64,000 nt of DNA from Ramazzottius varieornatus (taxonomy: Eukaryota; Tardigrada; Eutardigrada; Parachela; Ramazzottiidae), in assembly GCA_001949185.1 (NCBI GenBank), contig BDGG01000021.1, positions 26,079 to 90,078 of the forward strand, in the 5' to 3' direction. The notes under the pieces were generated by a model. That model was not told the origin of the DNA. It searched no databases and saw nothing but the letters and a program-made list of their open reading frames with translations. Below, piece after piece: positions 55,356 to 64,000 of this stretch (the stretch's first letter is position 1; every line of letters starts with the position of its first letter). The translations under genes and the position numbers were made by a program.

Positions 55356-56138
55356 ATGAACTCGCCGCCTGCGCTCCGTTTAACTCCTGTTTCCGTTCAC
55401 ATTTACGATATTTTCTGGACGAACCGTATACTTTCCCGTGTCGGTTGTGGTTGTTACCATTCCGGTGTTGAAGTCTACGGAAATGAGTACGGCTTCGCTG
55501 GACACCCCTTCAGTTTCAGGTGGGCACTTTTGATAACACGTACGTACACGTCAGCTACGTCACATGTAGATAGCAAGCTGACTTTTCTGCTGTTTCATAA
55601 TTTTTCGACCCGTCCAATCGAAACTGTCAATTTTTACGAGGCAAAGTTCGCTTGAATATTGGCGATTTTTCCCCACAGTGGCCTATTGGAAAAGGAACCA
55701 AAAGATTGTGAAGAACTAGGCGACCAGTTTCACTACCGACTAAGCCTCCTTCTGGACCACACCACCCTTACCCAAGTCGAAGTTCAGAGCCTGCTGGGCG
55801 TATTGGCTCACGAGTGGCACGGTTACACATACCACGTACTTCTCCGCAACTGCAATCACTTCTCGGACTGTCTCAGTCGGCTGCTGTGCGGTCGGCAAGT
55901 CCTGCCGACTTGGGTCAATCGAATGGCCAACGGTCTTAGCCACATCCCTTGGCTGGACCGTATGGTACCCAAGGACTGGATCCAGCCATGTCGGGACGAA
56001 GAGAACATTGCCGTGGAGAATATCTTGGGCAACGGCTTGGATATGACGCGCTTGTGGGAGATTACCTTCTTCAATAAGGTCCCCACTAGTCTTTACCTTG
56101 GGCGAAGAAGACATAGGCCGAAATTGTTTCAGCCATAA
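55356..56138 (+). CDS. DESI2: PPPDE-family cysteine isopeptidase DESI2
   Basis: Two exons, 55356-55519 and 55679-56138, give 207 residues. The PPPDE fold is clear: SVHIYDIFWTNRI, then CYHSGVEVYGNEYGFAGHPF with catalytic His35, and HVLLRNCNHFSDCLSRLL with catalytic Cys113. The tail (WVNRMANGLSHIPW) also fits. DESI2 enzymes are cytosolic papain-like fold proteases described as deSUMOylating or deubiquitinating. An upstream in-frame ATG at 55338 would add six residues; 55356 was preferred because the product begins like family members. The donor (TTTCAG|gtgggc) and acceptor (ccccacag) are good. An AATAAA lies 170 nt after the stop, and CATSPER4 follows on the same strand. Confidence 0.93.
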
Positions 56139-56308
56139 GGGAACCGGAGGATGGTGTCAATAGAAGGGTGTCAGTTGAAAACCATGAGACGTCGGCAAAT
56201 AAAAGAGAATCTGCGCCGCGCCGCCAAAGTCGGCGTCTATCTCCAATTTTTGAGACACAGACGAATGCACCGGGTGATGTATTTTAGAAATCTGTTTTTG
56301 TTTTTACA

Positions 56309-56314
56309 AATAAA
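56309..56314 (+). terminator. Polyadenylation signal after DESI2
   Basis: AATAAA about 170 nt downstream of the DESI2 stop codon, in a T-rich context. Confidence 0.45.
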
Positions 56315-56366
56315 CACAGGTTATTTCGGTTATTTTAGCACTGTCGTGCTCAACTGATACATGTAC

Positions 56367-56560
56367 ACGCACAATGGGTAATTATGGGGCAGCAAAAATT
56401 ATGGAACAGACTTTTTCACTACGGCGTACGGAAGCACGTGCGCACACGACCAATTCACACTAATTTACTTTCAACACTTTTCTACGGTTGAATTTCCACT
56501 TTACCGTCCTTCCCGCCTGTCCCATAAGTTTTAATGTCCCATAATTACCCATCGTGCGTG
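56367..56560. repeat. Terminal-inverted-repeat MITE between DESI2 and CATSPER4
   Basis: CACGCACAATGGGTAATTAT (56367) is inverted at ATAATTACCCATCGTGCGTG (ending 56560). The 23-bp arms have one mismatch and the element is 194 bp with no coding. Confidence 0.8.
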
Positions 56561-56806
56561 GACAATAGGTGGTAGCTGCGTGTAGGCATGGTTACATCGT
56601 AGAGAGTACCGCATTGACTAAAACACTGCAATGTTATATTTGGGCATTCACGACTCGTGAGTCGCCTTATCGATATTACAGCAACGGAAGTTTTGTTTGA
56701 GTCGGATACCATCTTTTGGCCTTTGTGCTTTTTCGGGATGATTTTGTTGGTGGAATCTGAGTAGTCGGTCTTCGCATTCTTGCCTTCAGAACTACAAGAC
56801 ATTGTC

Positions 56807-59361
56807 ATGTCTGCCGATCCGACGGCCTTTGACCCCTCGTCATTCAACCCAGCTACCAAAAGCGTAGTGCGTCGAACTTCAATGCTGGTGGAGAACCGCA
56901 AGAACCAGAAAGCCGAAGAAGAAGCCGAGAAGTTGCAGCAACGCAAGAAGAAGACCAGCGCGGCGTTCCAACAAGGTTATGGCGCCGAATTGAACCCCTT
57001 CATCTTGGTCGACACCGTCGACTCGCCCTCGGGGAAACAGCCCAGCGATGCCACGACAGCTAAACCGCAGGTTGTCCGACGGCGTATCCTGGTCGAGCCG
57101 GTCTTTAGTCGCTTGCATAAGCGGACGGGTCATGGAGAAAGTATGTTCCGACAGATTATCCTCGATCAAGGTATAACCGATACCAGCTTGGTAGAGGAAA
57201 TTGACCGCGGCGACGACAACGAGTACGAAATGGGAACTGAAATGCAGCTGAGGAATGTCCATGATTACGTTGACTATAGCAGCAAAGCTTTGGTCACTGG
57301 CTTCATCAAAGAACACGTAAGACGACTGTAATTTTCATCAATTTTCTTACTGAGAACAAGATCGAAAAAACTTTCGAGATGGACCGAAGCTCGATATTTT
57401 GAGACCGATCGGTCTCAAATTATCCTCACTGTGTATTTTTTCCCCATATATTGGTTTGATTTCGAGCGTGTTGTGGACGGAACTACAGTATGTGTGTCGT
57501 TTTGCTGCGACATATTTTGATGTTCTTAGGCAGTGGGAAACATTCTTCTCTCGGCAACATTCCGGTACCTGGTCCTGTTGGTGATCTTGATTAACGCAGT
57601 CTTGATTGGACTGGGAACAGATAACTACCTGAGTATAAAGTATGGCATTTACATGGAAGCCTTGGAAAATATCATCATGGCAGCCTTTGTAATCGGTGAG
57701 TTGCTAACATGCCTGCCAGTTGCGCTGTTCAATCTCTAGTCCGCTTTTGTCGATGCATTAACCGCCTATTGCTTTTCTAGAAATACTGTTCAAATGGTAT
57801 TACAACTTTGAAGTGTTCTGGAAGGGCGGATGGAACATACTGGACTTTGTCATCGTCATGATCTTGTTCTTCGGCAGCAGCTTGAAGTTTCTAGGCTCCA
57901 GCCGAGTACTTCGCATTCTTCGAGTCATCCGGGCATTCCGCTCACTGCGGGACACTCCCCTTTTCAGCGGACGTAAGTGCCTTGATGTGCAAATGACAGT
58001 CACCACTCTAGCACCTGTAGGAGTACTGACCTGTTTGCTGGCTTCCTTTATAGTCAGCTTGATCTTCCAAACTGTGGCGCGCTCGGTATCAGACATGGCC
58101 AACATCATCCTGCTCATGTATGCCTAGTAAGGAAACAGCATTCATCTTCTGCTCCATATGACCTGTTGTCTCATGGCACCAACGTTGTCCTCATAGAGAA
58201 CTCGTCTTTGTAGGCTGATCATGATTTGCTTGTTGGGCGTCGTCGGTGTACAGCTCTTCGGAGATGCGGTGCCGCTGTACTTTGACTCTTTCTCCGACGC
58301 GGTGTTCAGCATCTTCATATGTCAGACCCAGAGGGGATGGGTTCGCATTTACAATATGTTCATTGCTGCTGGTGGCGTAAGTCCATTGACTCACTTGGCC
58401 CATCCACCATACATCACAGCGGTGCCACAATTGAAATACAGTCATATTTTCCTTTCAGGCATATTTCTGGGGTGGCTTCATCTATTTCATCGTGACCATA
58501 ACACTGACATCGTTCGTTTTGAAGAATCTGTTTGTGGCGGTACGTTCTATGTAGAAATTTGTCGTGCTGATAAATCGAATCGTGTCCTGCAGGCCTGCGT
58601 GGCAATCTTCGGTACTTTTCGCCTAGTAGGGCGAACTGTACAGGCACGAAAGAAAAAGTCTGGACTAGTACAAAGGCTCGATCAAGCGTGGAAAAATATT
58701 TAACCGTAGAAAATTGTCCAGAATGGAGTGAAACGGAATGCTTTTTCCGATAATCTTCTACGGTTTAATCTTACGCTGCAGTCTTTTTCGCCATGGTCCA
58801 GACTTCTCTTCGGACGTCTACAGCCCATAGTGAAATGAAACCGAGGGAAAGCAAGACACTAGTTCTTCTCCAGTCTAAAGTTCAGGTAACTGGCTCTGAT
58901 GTTCATAGGTGGTGGTTACAAACTTGCGCAAGGAAATGAAAGCCGCACAGGAAGAACGCGACCGTAAAGAAGCCAAGAAAAACAAAACAAAACCTGCCGT
59001 CAAAAATTCCGCCGAAGGCGATGAAGATGGCGAAGAAGGCGAAAGCGAGGAAGAAGGTGAAGCGGAGAACAAGCTTGAACCTTTGATTGCCGCAGCCCGA
59101 GGTTGGAAAGGCGGTGACAGCCAACGGCGAGTTCTCCTACCGATGTTTCTCAATCTGGTCACACTGGAGGATCTGCAGAAGTATCTGTTTCTCCAAGTGG
59201 CTCTCGAAGAGAACCTCACTGTGTATCGGCAGCTTCGAGCCAGACTGAAAGATATCTACGGAGAAGTGCATCTGATGAACGAATCGTACTTTAAAGAGCT
59301 GCGGAAGAAGCCACCGCAGCAGATGAACGCTCAACCTCCAAAAAGACGGTCGAAAGTCTGA
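56807..59361 (+). CDS. CATSPER4: CatSper-family sperm cation channel subunit, CATSPER4-like
   Basis: Seven exons, 56807-57316, 57530-57695, 57781-57972, 58054-58117, 58214-58376, 58459-58539 and 58909-59361, close in phase and give 542 residues. A 170-residue acidic N-terminus precedes six transmembrane segments. Marks are S1 VILINAVLIGLGTDNYL, S2-S3 FWKGGWNILDFVIVMILFF, S4 SRVLRILRVIRAFRSL with regular Arg, SVSDMANIILLM, S5 VVGVQLFGD, the pore FSIFICQTQRGWVRIY and S6 into VVVTNLRKEMKAAQ. The C-terminal coiled coil (LEENLTVYRQLRARLK) also resembles CATSPER4. CatSper forms the heteromeric, pH-sensitive Ca2+ channel of the sperm flagellum. The usual filter T-x-D-x-W reads TQRGW here (Arg351, then Arg355), which is unusual. 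The exon 4 donor AT|gtatgc was preferred to a later one that creates a stop. Confidence 0.9.
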
Positions 59362-59439
59362 CAGGACTCCGGTGGCCTTCTTCAGAATTCCTCTATCGAC
59401 AGCATTTGTAGAGATCATGCTCCAATCTGAAGATAGTTT

Positions 59440-60318
59440 TCATTTGGTGAATTCTTTGAATATTTCTTCCGAGTCAATGATGGGTATGTCTTCTTTCTTC
59501 TCCACATCGCAGACCATCCTGCACTGCGGATTGGTCTCGGTTGGTGGTGGTCGATTTGGTACGTAGGGCTTGAACATTATGGGTATGATCGGTTTTGCTA
59601 TTAGTGCCGCAGTGGCCCAACTGGAGGCGGTCATAAATTCTTTGGAACTGATTGTCTTTAGATCAATTCCGTTGGCTACGAACTTCAAGTAGAGCAAAGG
59701 GTATTCGCAGCAGCTCCACCAGGTAGATATGAGGGAAGGGATCGTTGGCACTCCTCCATGTATTTCAGCGCCCAGAGTATGGCTGGGCAAATACTGGGTA
59801 ACTTCGTCCGTTGCCAGACTTCTGGATAACCACGTTACCGTTCTTCTGAAAACATCAAGGAAGCACCGTAGGACAACGACAAAGAAACCAGCGGAAGTCA
59901 TCGCCATACGAACTGCACTCCAAGATGACTGGGTAAGTGAAACTACGATATAAAGACTTTCAGTTTTACACTGGGAAACTTGTTTTGCAACCTACACAGC
60001 AGCTATGATGAATAAGGTGAGCCACGGTATCCGTGCTTTGTAGACCTCGTACAGGCTGGACCAAGTCAAGTGTGTCGTCCAGAGTACAACGCATAGTAGA
60101 GCAGTACAAAGAAAGGCAGCCGAAGAGTTTAGTTTGCCGACAACAGCTCGGATGGTGGCCAGGTATTGGAAGACATTGGCTTTCGTTCCATAGCGAGCAA
60201 GGACAAAGCTGGTGGAAACCAGCAAGAGCTCTCTTGTCAATACTCCAGTGGTAAAATCACTGCCAAAGTCGGCTTCTTCAAAGGTGGGAAGTACTGGCAC
60301 TACTACATACTGCGCCAT
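59440..60318 (-). CDS. Predicted multi-pass membrane protein, unrecognised
   Basis: Two exons on the minus strand, 60318-59998 and 59928-59440, join in phase 0 and give 269 residues. Hydrophobic helices are visible around FLCTALLCVVLWTTHLTW, IPWLTLFIIAA, SAGFFVVVLRCFLDVF and CCEYPLLYLKFVANG. An ASSWATAALIAKPIIPIMF stretch follows, then a polar Pro-rich and acidic tail. I cannot name the family. The donor (GCT|gtgtag) is weak. The plus strand over the second block also has an open frame with a GTAAGT, but it lacks the hydrophobic pattern. CATSPER4 ends 79 bp away, tail to tail. Confidence 0.5.
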
Positions 60319-60563
60319 CTGCTCCAACTATAAGGAGCTCTTCTCGCAGTACACGCCGACAGGCAAGTAACTCACAATGTCTTCTGACGTCATCTGCCAT
60401 GACACTTCTGTCCATAGTTCGTATCCTGCTACAAGTCGTCATGACTACCACTGTTTTCCGCCTGATTTTCGAATCGATTGGAAGATTACAAGATATTTTA
60501 GGAAGAAAATTGAGCATGCAGCTGTTTCCAAGGGGTTGAAGTTGAGGTTCGGAATTTGTTGCC

Positions 60564-61328
60564 ATGACCTTTGTAGAGGTCGGCTACTTTGGTGACAATA
60601 CCTCGTTGAACCTATGGGATCCTACGTCCAGCAAGGTTATCTTTCCGCTGATTATCGGACGTTTCAAAGCAGCAGCCTTGTCAGCATGGAAGGCCGCTCG
60701 GACCGCCTGGGCCGACGAGCCCCTGGTACGGCTGCCACCAGCCAGGCCCGAAACTTACCGTCGTGCAGCACCCGCCATCCTCTGTGGGGCTGTTGCCACC
60801 GCCCTCCTTTATTCCCTGTACAGATCTCGGACCAAGAGACGCAGACAGTTTAGGGAAGCCTACCCTCGGCTAGCGGAAGCCACGACAGCCCTCCCAACCC
60901 AGGCTGTAGAAGAGGACTTTTACGTCAGAGCGGCTTCACCGGAGGACGTTTGCTCCGATCTTGTGCTGCCCTCGGATCTCTTACAGCAGGCGGATAGGCT
61001 TGACAGCGACTGGATCAACAGGGTGGAGAGCAACTTTGATGTGGATATTCGGATAACGACTACGGAGACCGCCCACGCGGTCCTGTGTTTTGTGGGCTCG
61101 TCGCGGAATATTGACAGAGCAATGAGGTATCTTAAATCCTTCTTCAGAGAGTTGATCGGCGAAGGCGCAAGCAGGCACACCACAGTATCGTCAGTGGAGC
61201 TGACGGTAACGGCTGAGAAGGAACCACTGCCGTCACTGAGCGTCGATCAATTCCATCCGGCAGACGTACGTGGAAGGACGCCCGTCAGTGGATCGGTAGC
61301 TGGTCTGGGAGATGTTGTTAGACTGTGA
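60564..61328 (+). CDS. Single-exon 254-residue protein with one membrane helix
   Basis: An uninterrupted frame from ATG 60564 gives 254 residues. One hydrophobic helix (AAPAILCGAVATALLYSLY, about residues 68-86) is followed by a basic RSRTKRRRQ stop-transfer. A soluble domain of about 130 residues follows. Its DVDIRITTTETAHAVLCFVG segment and helix RNIDRAMRYLKSFFREL have a weak KH-like alternation, but the GxxG loop is not evident. An N-anchored KH/Tudor-type mitochondrial protein is one speculation; I would not name it. A 5' exon joining at TTTGTAG near 60575 is possible. Confidence 0.55.
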   Translation: MTFVEVGYFGDNTSLNLWDPTSSKVIFPLIIGRFKAAALSAWKAARTAWADEPLVRLPPARPETYRRAAPAILCGAVATALLYSLYRSRTKRRRQFREAYPRLAEATTALPTQAVEEDFYVRAASPEDVCSDLVLPSDLLQQADRLDSDWINRVESNFDVDIRITTTETAHAVLCFVGSSRNIDRAMRYLKSFFRELIGEGASRHTTVSSVELTVTAEKEPLPSLSVDQFHPADVRGRTPVSGSVAGLGDVVRL

Positions 61329-61606
61329 TACATATACATATATTCGTTTACATTGCTCGATTGATCTTTGTGCTGGTTGGATGAACTTTAGTTGCCATGA
61401 AAGTACGCGTAGAAAGACGCAGGAATTGTGGCTACGGTAGCGAATGTTGTGTTGCCTGTTTGTACGGAGTGCGATTCACTAGTTTGATACTAAAAGAAGA
61501 GCGCTAATTCGGTGGGCTAATTACTGACTGTCGACTGTTAATTTTGCCGTTTTGGGGTGATCGGTTCCGTAGTGGGACGAAGGAGCTGTGTAGTGTAAGC
61601 TAAAGG

Positions 61607-62006
61607 ATGCATCGGCAACACCTTGATCATGAATTCGAAGGGTTGAACGTCGAATGCAAGTGTGCCGACTCAGCAGCTTGCGACCCTCAAAATCTTCGTC
61701 TAGGCGATGTGGGCCACGGTACCTTTTCCCAACTTCGCTATCGAAACCTGCCCTTCGAGAAACTGATCGGGTTCCACTACAGTCCTTTCCCCGAGCGACG
61801 GCTAACAGGTAAACCTCTGATGATATTTTCCCCCGTTTACAGCTTTGAACTGGTTGCAAGATGCAGTAATGCCCGTTGCAGATTCGACCGCAGTACAGGA
61901 TGATAGCCACCGTGGCTTCCTCATGCCGTGGGCTACCATCAATGCCACGCCGACCTGTAGCATTAGCTCAACCAATTCCCCTTCCCAATTTGACGAGACA
62001 GCCTGA
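61607..62006 (+). CDS. Small two-exon protein, unrecognised
   Basis: Exons 61607-61808 and 61882-62006 join in phase (ERRLT|D) and give 108 residues. The first exon is Cys/Asp-rich (VECKCADSAACDP), followed by RNLPFEKLIGFHYSPFPERR; the second is Ser/Thr/Asn-rich. Donor ACAG|gtaaac and acceptor gttgcag are good. There is no signal peptide, no transmembrane helix and no family I know. An opposite-strand frame covers the same bases but has no splice support. Confidence is limited by the short length. Confidence 0.4.
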
Positions 62007-62227
62007 AAATTGGCAGACACCACCTGCAGCTGGCCACCCCTTTGAACAGGATCAGTCCGGCATCATCCGATCATACACGTGAGTACGAGGAGCGAGGCCT
62101 AACTTGGCTCACGGGTCTACGTTACCCGGTCAAGTTCTTCAGGCGGCGCTGCCGGTGGCAGAATTAGCTGGCGCCGGTGAGGCAACTCGGAGTAGAGCTC
62201 GTAGCAGCGTGGTCACGCGGTACCACG

Positions 62228-62259
62228 CTGATCCACGCGGCTCGCTCCGCGTGGATCAG
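62228..62259. repeat. Perfect 13-bp-arm GC-rich hairpin
   Basis: CTGATCCACGCGG and CCGCGTGGATCAG flank a 6-bp loop. A third partial copy (GCGTGGATCAGCG) lies about 20 bp further on. Confidence 0.8.
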
Positions 62260-62608
62260 CCCAAATTGTACAGGGATTGTGCGTGGATCAGCGAAGCGTA
62301 GCACAGGTGTCAGCCCATAACAGTTCGCGCAGTATGACTGACTCTGTCTTCCACCGCGCAGCTGAATGCGTGCCATTTTCGTACTCTATGGAGCACTGAA
62401 ATACATATTCGGGCCTCGTAGTTTACGATGACCTCATAGTTTTTGATATTTTATCGTTGGTTTCTACTTCCGGAATCCGTCGTGTTTTTAGGTTTGAAAT
62501 TCTGTTTTTATTTGTGATTTTCGTCGATGAGCATAGCCAGAATTTCCGTCCATACTTCTCACTTTCTATTTTTTTACGTTCGCTGGGACATTTAGGTGCA
62601 TTCCAGCC

Positions 62609-64000
62609 ATGTCTGAATCAGAAGAGGAATCTGGAGATAGTCAGGAGGTGATCGACCTTGTCGGAGCGGACGACGGAGTAGCGAGAAAGGGCAGCAAGCG
62701 GACCAAAAGCAAGACAACCCAGCCATCAAAGCGAGCTTCTGACCGGACAAGCGACTCACTGACTCCCAAGAATGTCGAAGAAGGAAGGAAAGCTGGCCTA
62801 TATGAATGCTTAGCCGTGGTGGACGGGCAGAGTGACGTATGGCAGTCGTACACGAGAGTGGTAATGGCCGGGATGTCGGAAATCATGGATTTTGTTTGTT
62901 GTAACTTCTGCCAATGTATCTATCGCTTCAAAAAGTACGGTACAACGTTCCTAAAGAACCACGTTGACAAGTGCAGGCTAAACAACAACAGGTCGAATAG
63001 CCAGCGTAGCATGAAGGATTACGACACTCCGATTGCCTCGAAGAAATGTCATAAAATTATCAATACAGCCTTTGCGAAGTAAGTCTCATTTCTCAAGTTT
63101 ATATTTAGAGTGGAAATCAGATGCTTGTTTTGTTCGCAGATTTTCGGCCATCGACAGTGTGAGGTTGTGGGTTTCCATATCCTCACGGATGCAGAGTTGG
63201 AAGTAGCCAGAAGGTATCGGGGAATCTGAAGTTGAGCGCGAAGGACTTGCGTCCCACTGGAAAGACTGTAAGCAGCCATGTGACTACTGAGGCGAAGAAA
63301 CTGCGATAACAGCTGATGGGCAAGATTAGGAATATCGTTCAGAAAGAAGGTGGCTGTATGACTCTGGATGGATGGACGGAAGATCACACGAAGACCAAGT
63401 TTATCGGGTTTACTTTTCATTATATTGAAGATTATGTCCTGAAGATTCAGCTGCTCTTTATTTCCGAATTCCCGTACAACGAGAAACAAGGCGGTAAGTT
63501 GACAGTCAGCTGTTTCCGTTCTCTGCTGCATCATCGTCCTACTTCCATTCTGCGGACTTGAATAAGTTCTGTATCTCCAGGCCTTAAAATTCGGAATTTC
63601 TTCCTTTGGAAACTGTCTTCCGAGAAGATGACTGCAACAAAACGACCTTCGTTACCGACCAGGCCGTTTACATGGTTCTCGCTTTCAAGCTACCTGGTCG
63701 TCCGGAAATGCGGCGCATAAGCTGCGCTTGTCACATGCTCAACACCATTTATCAGAATTTCATCAATCAGAAGCCCAGGTCGGTTTTCTTAATGCCAGCG
63801 GTAGCTCGTCCAGTTCTTGACCTGATTAAAAAATGTAAAGTCCTGGTAACCCACTGCAAGCAAGCGTACCTCGTTCGCGAACTGTCCGTTGCACCGGTAC
63901 AAGCTTGTGAAACACGATGGAAAACTACAGTGGACATGCTTGATTCGATAGTTCGGGTCTATGGTGAGCCGGAAGGAATTTTGTTCAGAAGAGATGAGAC
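62609..64000 (+). pseudogene. hAT-superfamily transposase with BED-type zinc finger, decayed and cut by the window edge
   Basis: An ATG at 62609 opens an acidic N-terminus, then a BED-like finger (FVCCNFC with later NHVDKC, about residues 92-115). Later blocks are hAT-like. GGCMTLDGWTEDHTKTKFIG (about 63350-63405) fits the first catalytic Asp region. VTDQAVYM, then RRISCACHMLNTIYQ (near 63711-63755), and ETRWKTTVDMLDSI near 63910 fit the conserved CxxH and RW motifs. In-frame stops near 63206, 63229 and 63308 and a frame change near 63600 break the gene. Some gaps could be introns (GGCG|gtaagt to ctccag near 63490-63580), but not all. The end is not seen. Confidence 0.75.

Noticed and set aside
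58118-58126. An alternative CATSPER4 exon 4 donor at TATGCCTA|gtaagg, stronger by consensus.
   Set aside because: It creates a TAG across the junction; the donor 9 bp upstream gives a transmembrane segment of exactly the family length.
59729-59953. Plus-strand open frame with a GTAAGT donor opposite the multi-pass membrane gene.
   Set aside because: It lacks family resemblance and a partner exon; the minus strand shows repeated hydrophobic helices and an in-phase join. It is not fully excluded.
60278-60565. Minus-strand frame upstream of the multi-pass membrane gene that could be its first exon.
   Set aside because: It overlaps the called start in another frame and reads as basic, non-hydrophobic sequence with no donor that joins in phase.
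61521-61910. Long minus-strand open frame opposite the small gene at 61.6 kb.
   Set aside because: No splice support and low-complexity, shadow-like composition; the plus-strand exons join cleanly.
1-64000. tRNA, rRNA, CRISPR arrays, bacterial-type operons, prophage or plasmid functions.
   Set aside because: None was seen; spliced metazoan genes run across the whole window, so bacterial feature types do not apply.

Overview
The window is nuclear DNA of an animal. Genes are split by short introns, nearly all GT-AG, and both strands are used. Recognisable metazoan genes include DEPDC1, OSBPL9 (ORP9), CWC27, SMIM14, DNA ligase I, a somatostatin/allatostatin-C type GPCR, a ZP-domain membrane protein, two CYP2-clan cytochrome P450s, DESI2 and CATSPER4. 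This mix, together with Tc1, pogo and hAT transposons, suggests a small-genome invertebrate; the sequence alone does not fix the phylum. All exon models were built by eye from splice sites, reading phase and remembered family sequences. For most genes the exon phases close exactly.

Layout. 0-7 kb: DEPDC1 on the minus strand, with a decayed Tc1 element in the intron that splits its DEP domain. 7.7-10.4 kb: an ORP9-like PH protein (plus) that stops before any sterol-binding domain. 10.5-12.7 kb: CWC27 (minus), divergent from an unknown gene at 13.3-14.6 kb (plus). 15.7-20.5 kb: a small single-pass membrane protein and SMIM14 (both minus), separated by MITE-like elements. 21.3-25.3 kb: DNA ligase I (plus). 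25.8-29.5 kb: the peptide GPCR (minus). 29.5-32.9 kb: apparently non-coding. 32.9-35.7 kb: ZP-domain protein (plus). 35.9-45 kb: two related P450 genes (minus), the first a pseudogene, flanking an uncertain plus-strand gene that carries a pogo-like insertion. 45-55 kb: a leucine-rich-repeat gene fragment, a pogo-like transposon and many palindromic elements. 55.4-59.4 kb: DESI2 and CATSPER4 (plus). 59.4-62 kb: three genes I could not name. 62.6 kb to the end: a decayed BED-finger hAT transposase that runs off the edge.

The genes are ordinary, largely unlinked single-copy metazoan genes, not an operon or pathway cluster. The most distinctive feature of the window is a hairpin-forming repeat with core AAGTGGCGCA, present at about fifteen places, mostly in introns or close to gene ends. 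Other unusual points are a CATSPER4 pore with arginine where the acidic filter residue should be (TQRGW), two micro-exons (12 and 15 nt) that each complete a conserved motif, an ORP9 without its lipid-transfer domain, and a P450 with several disabling lesions.
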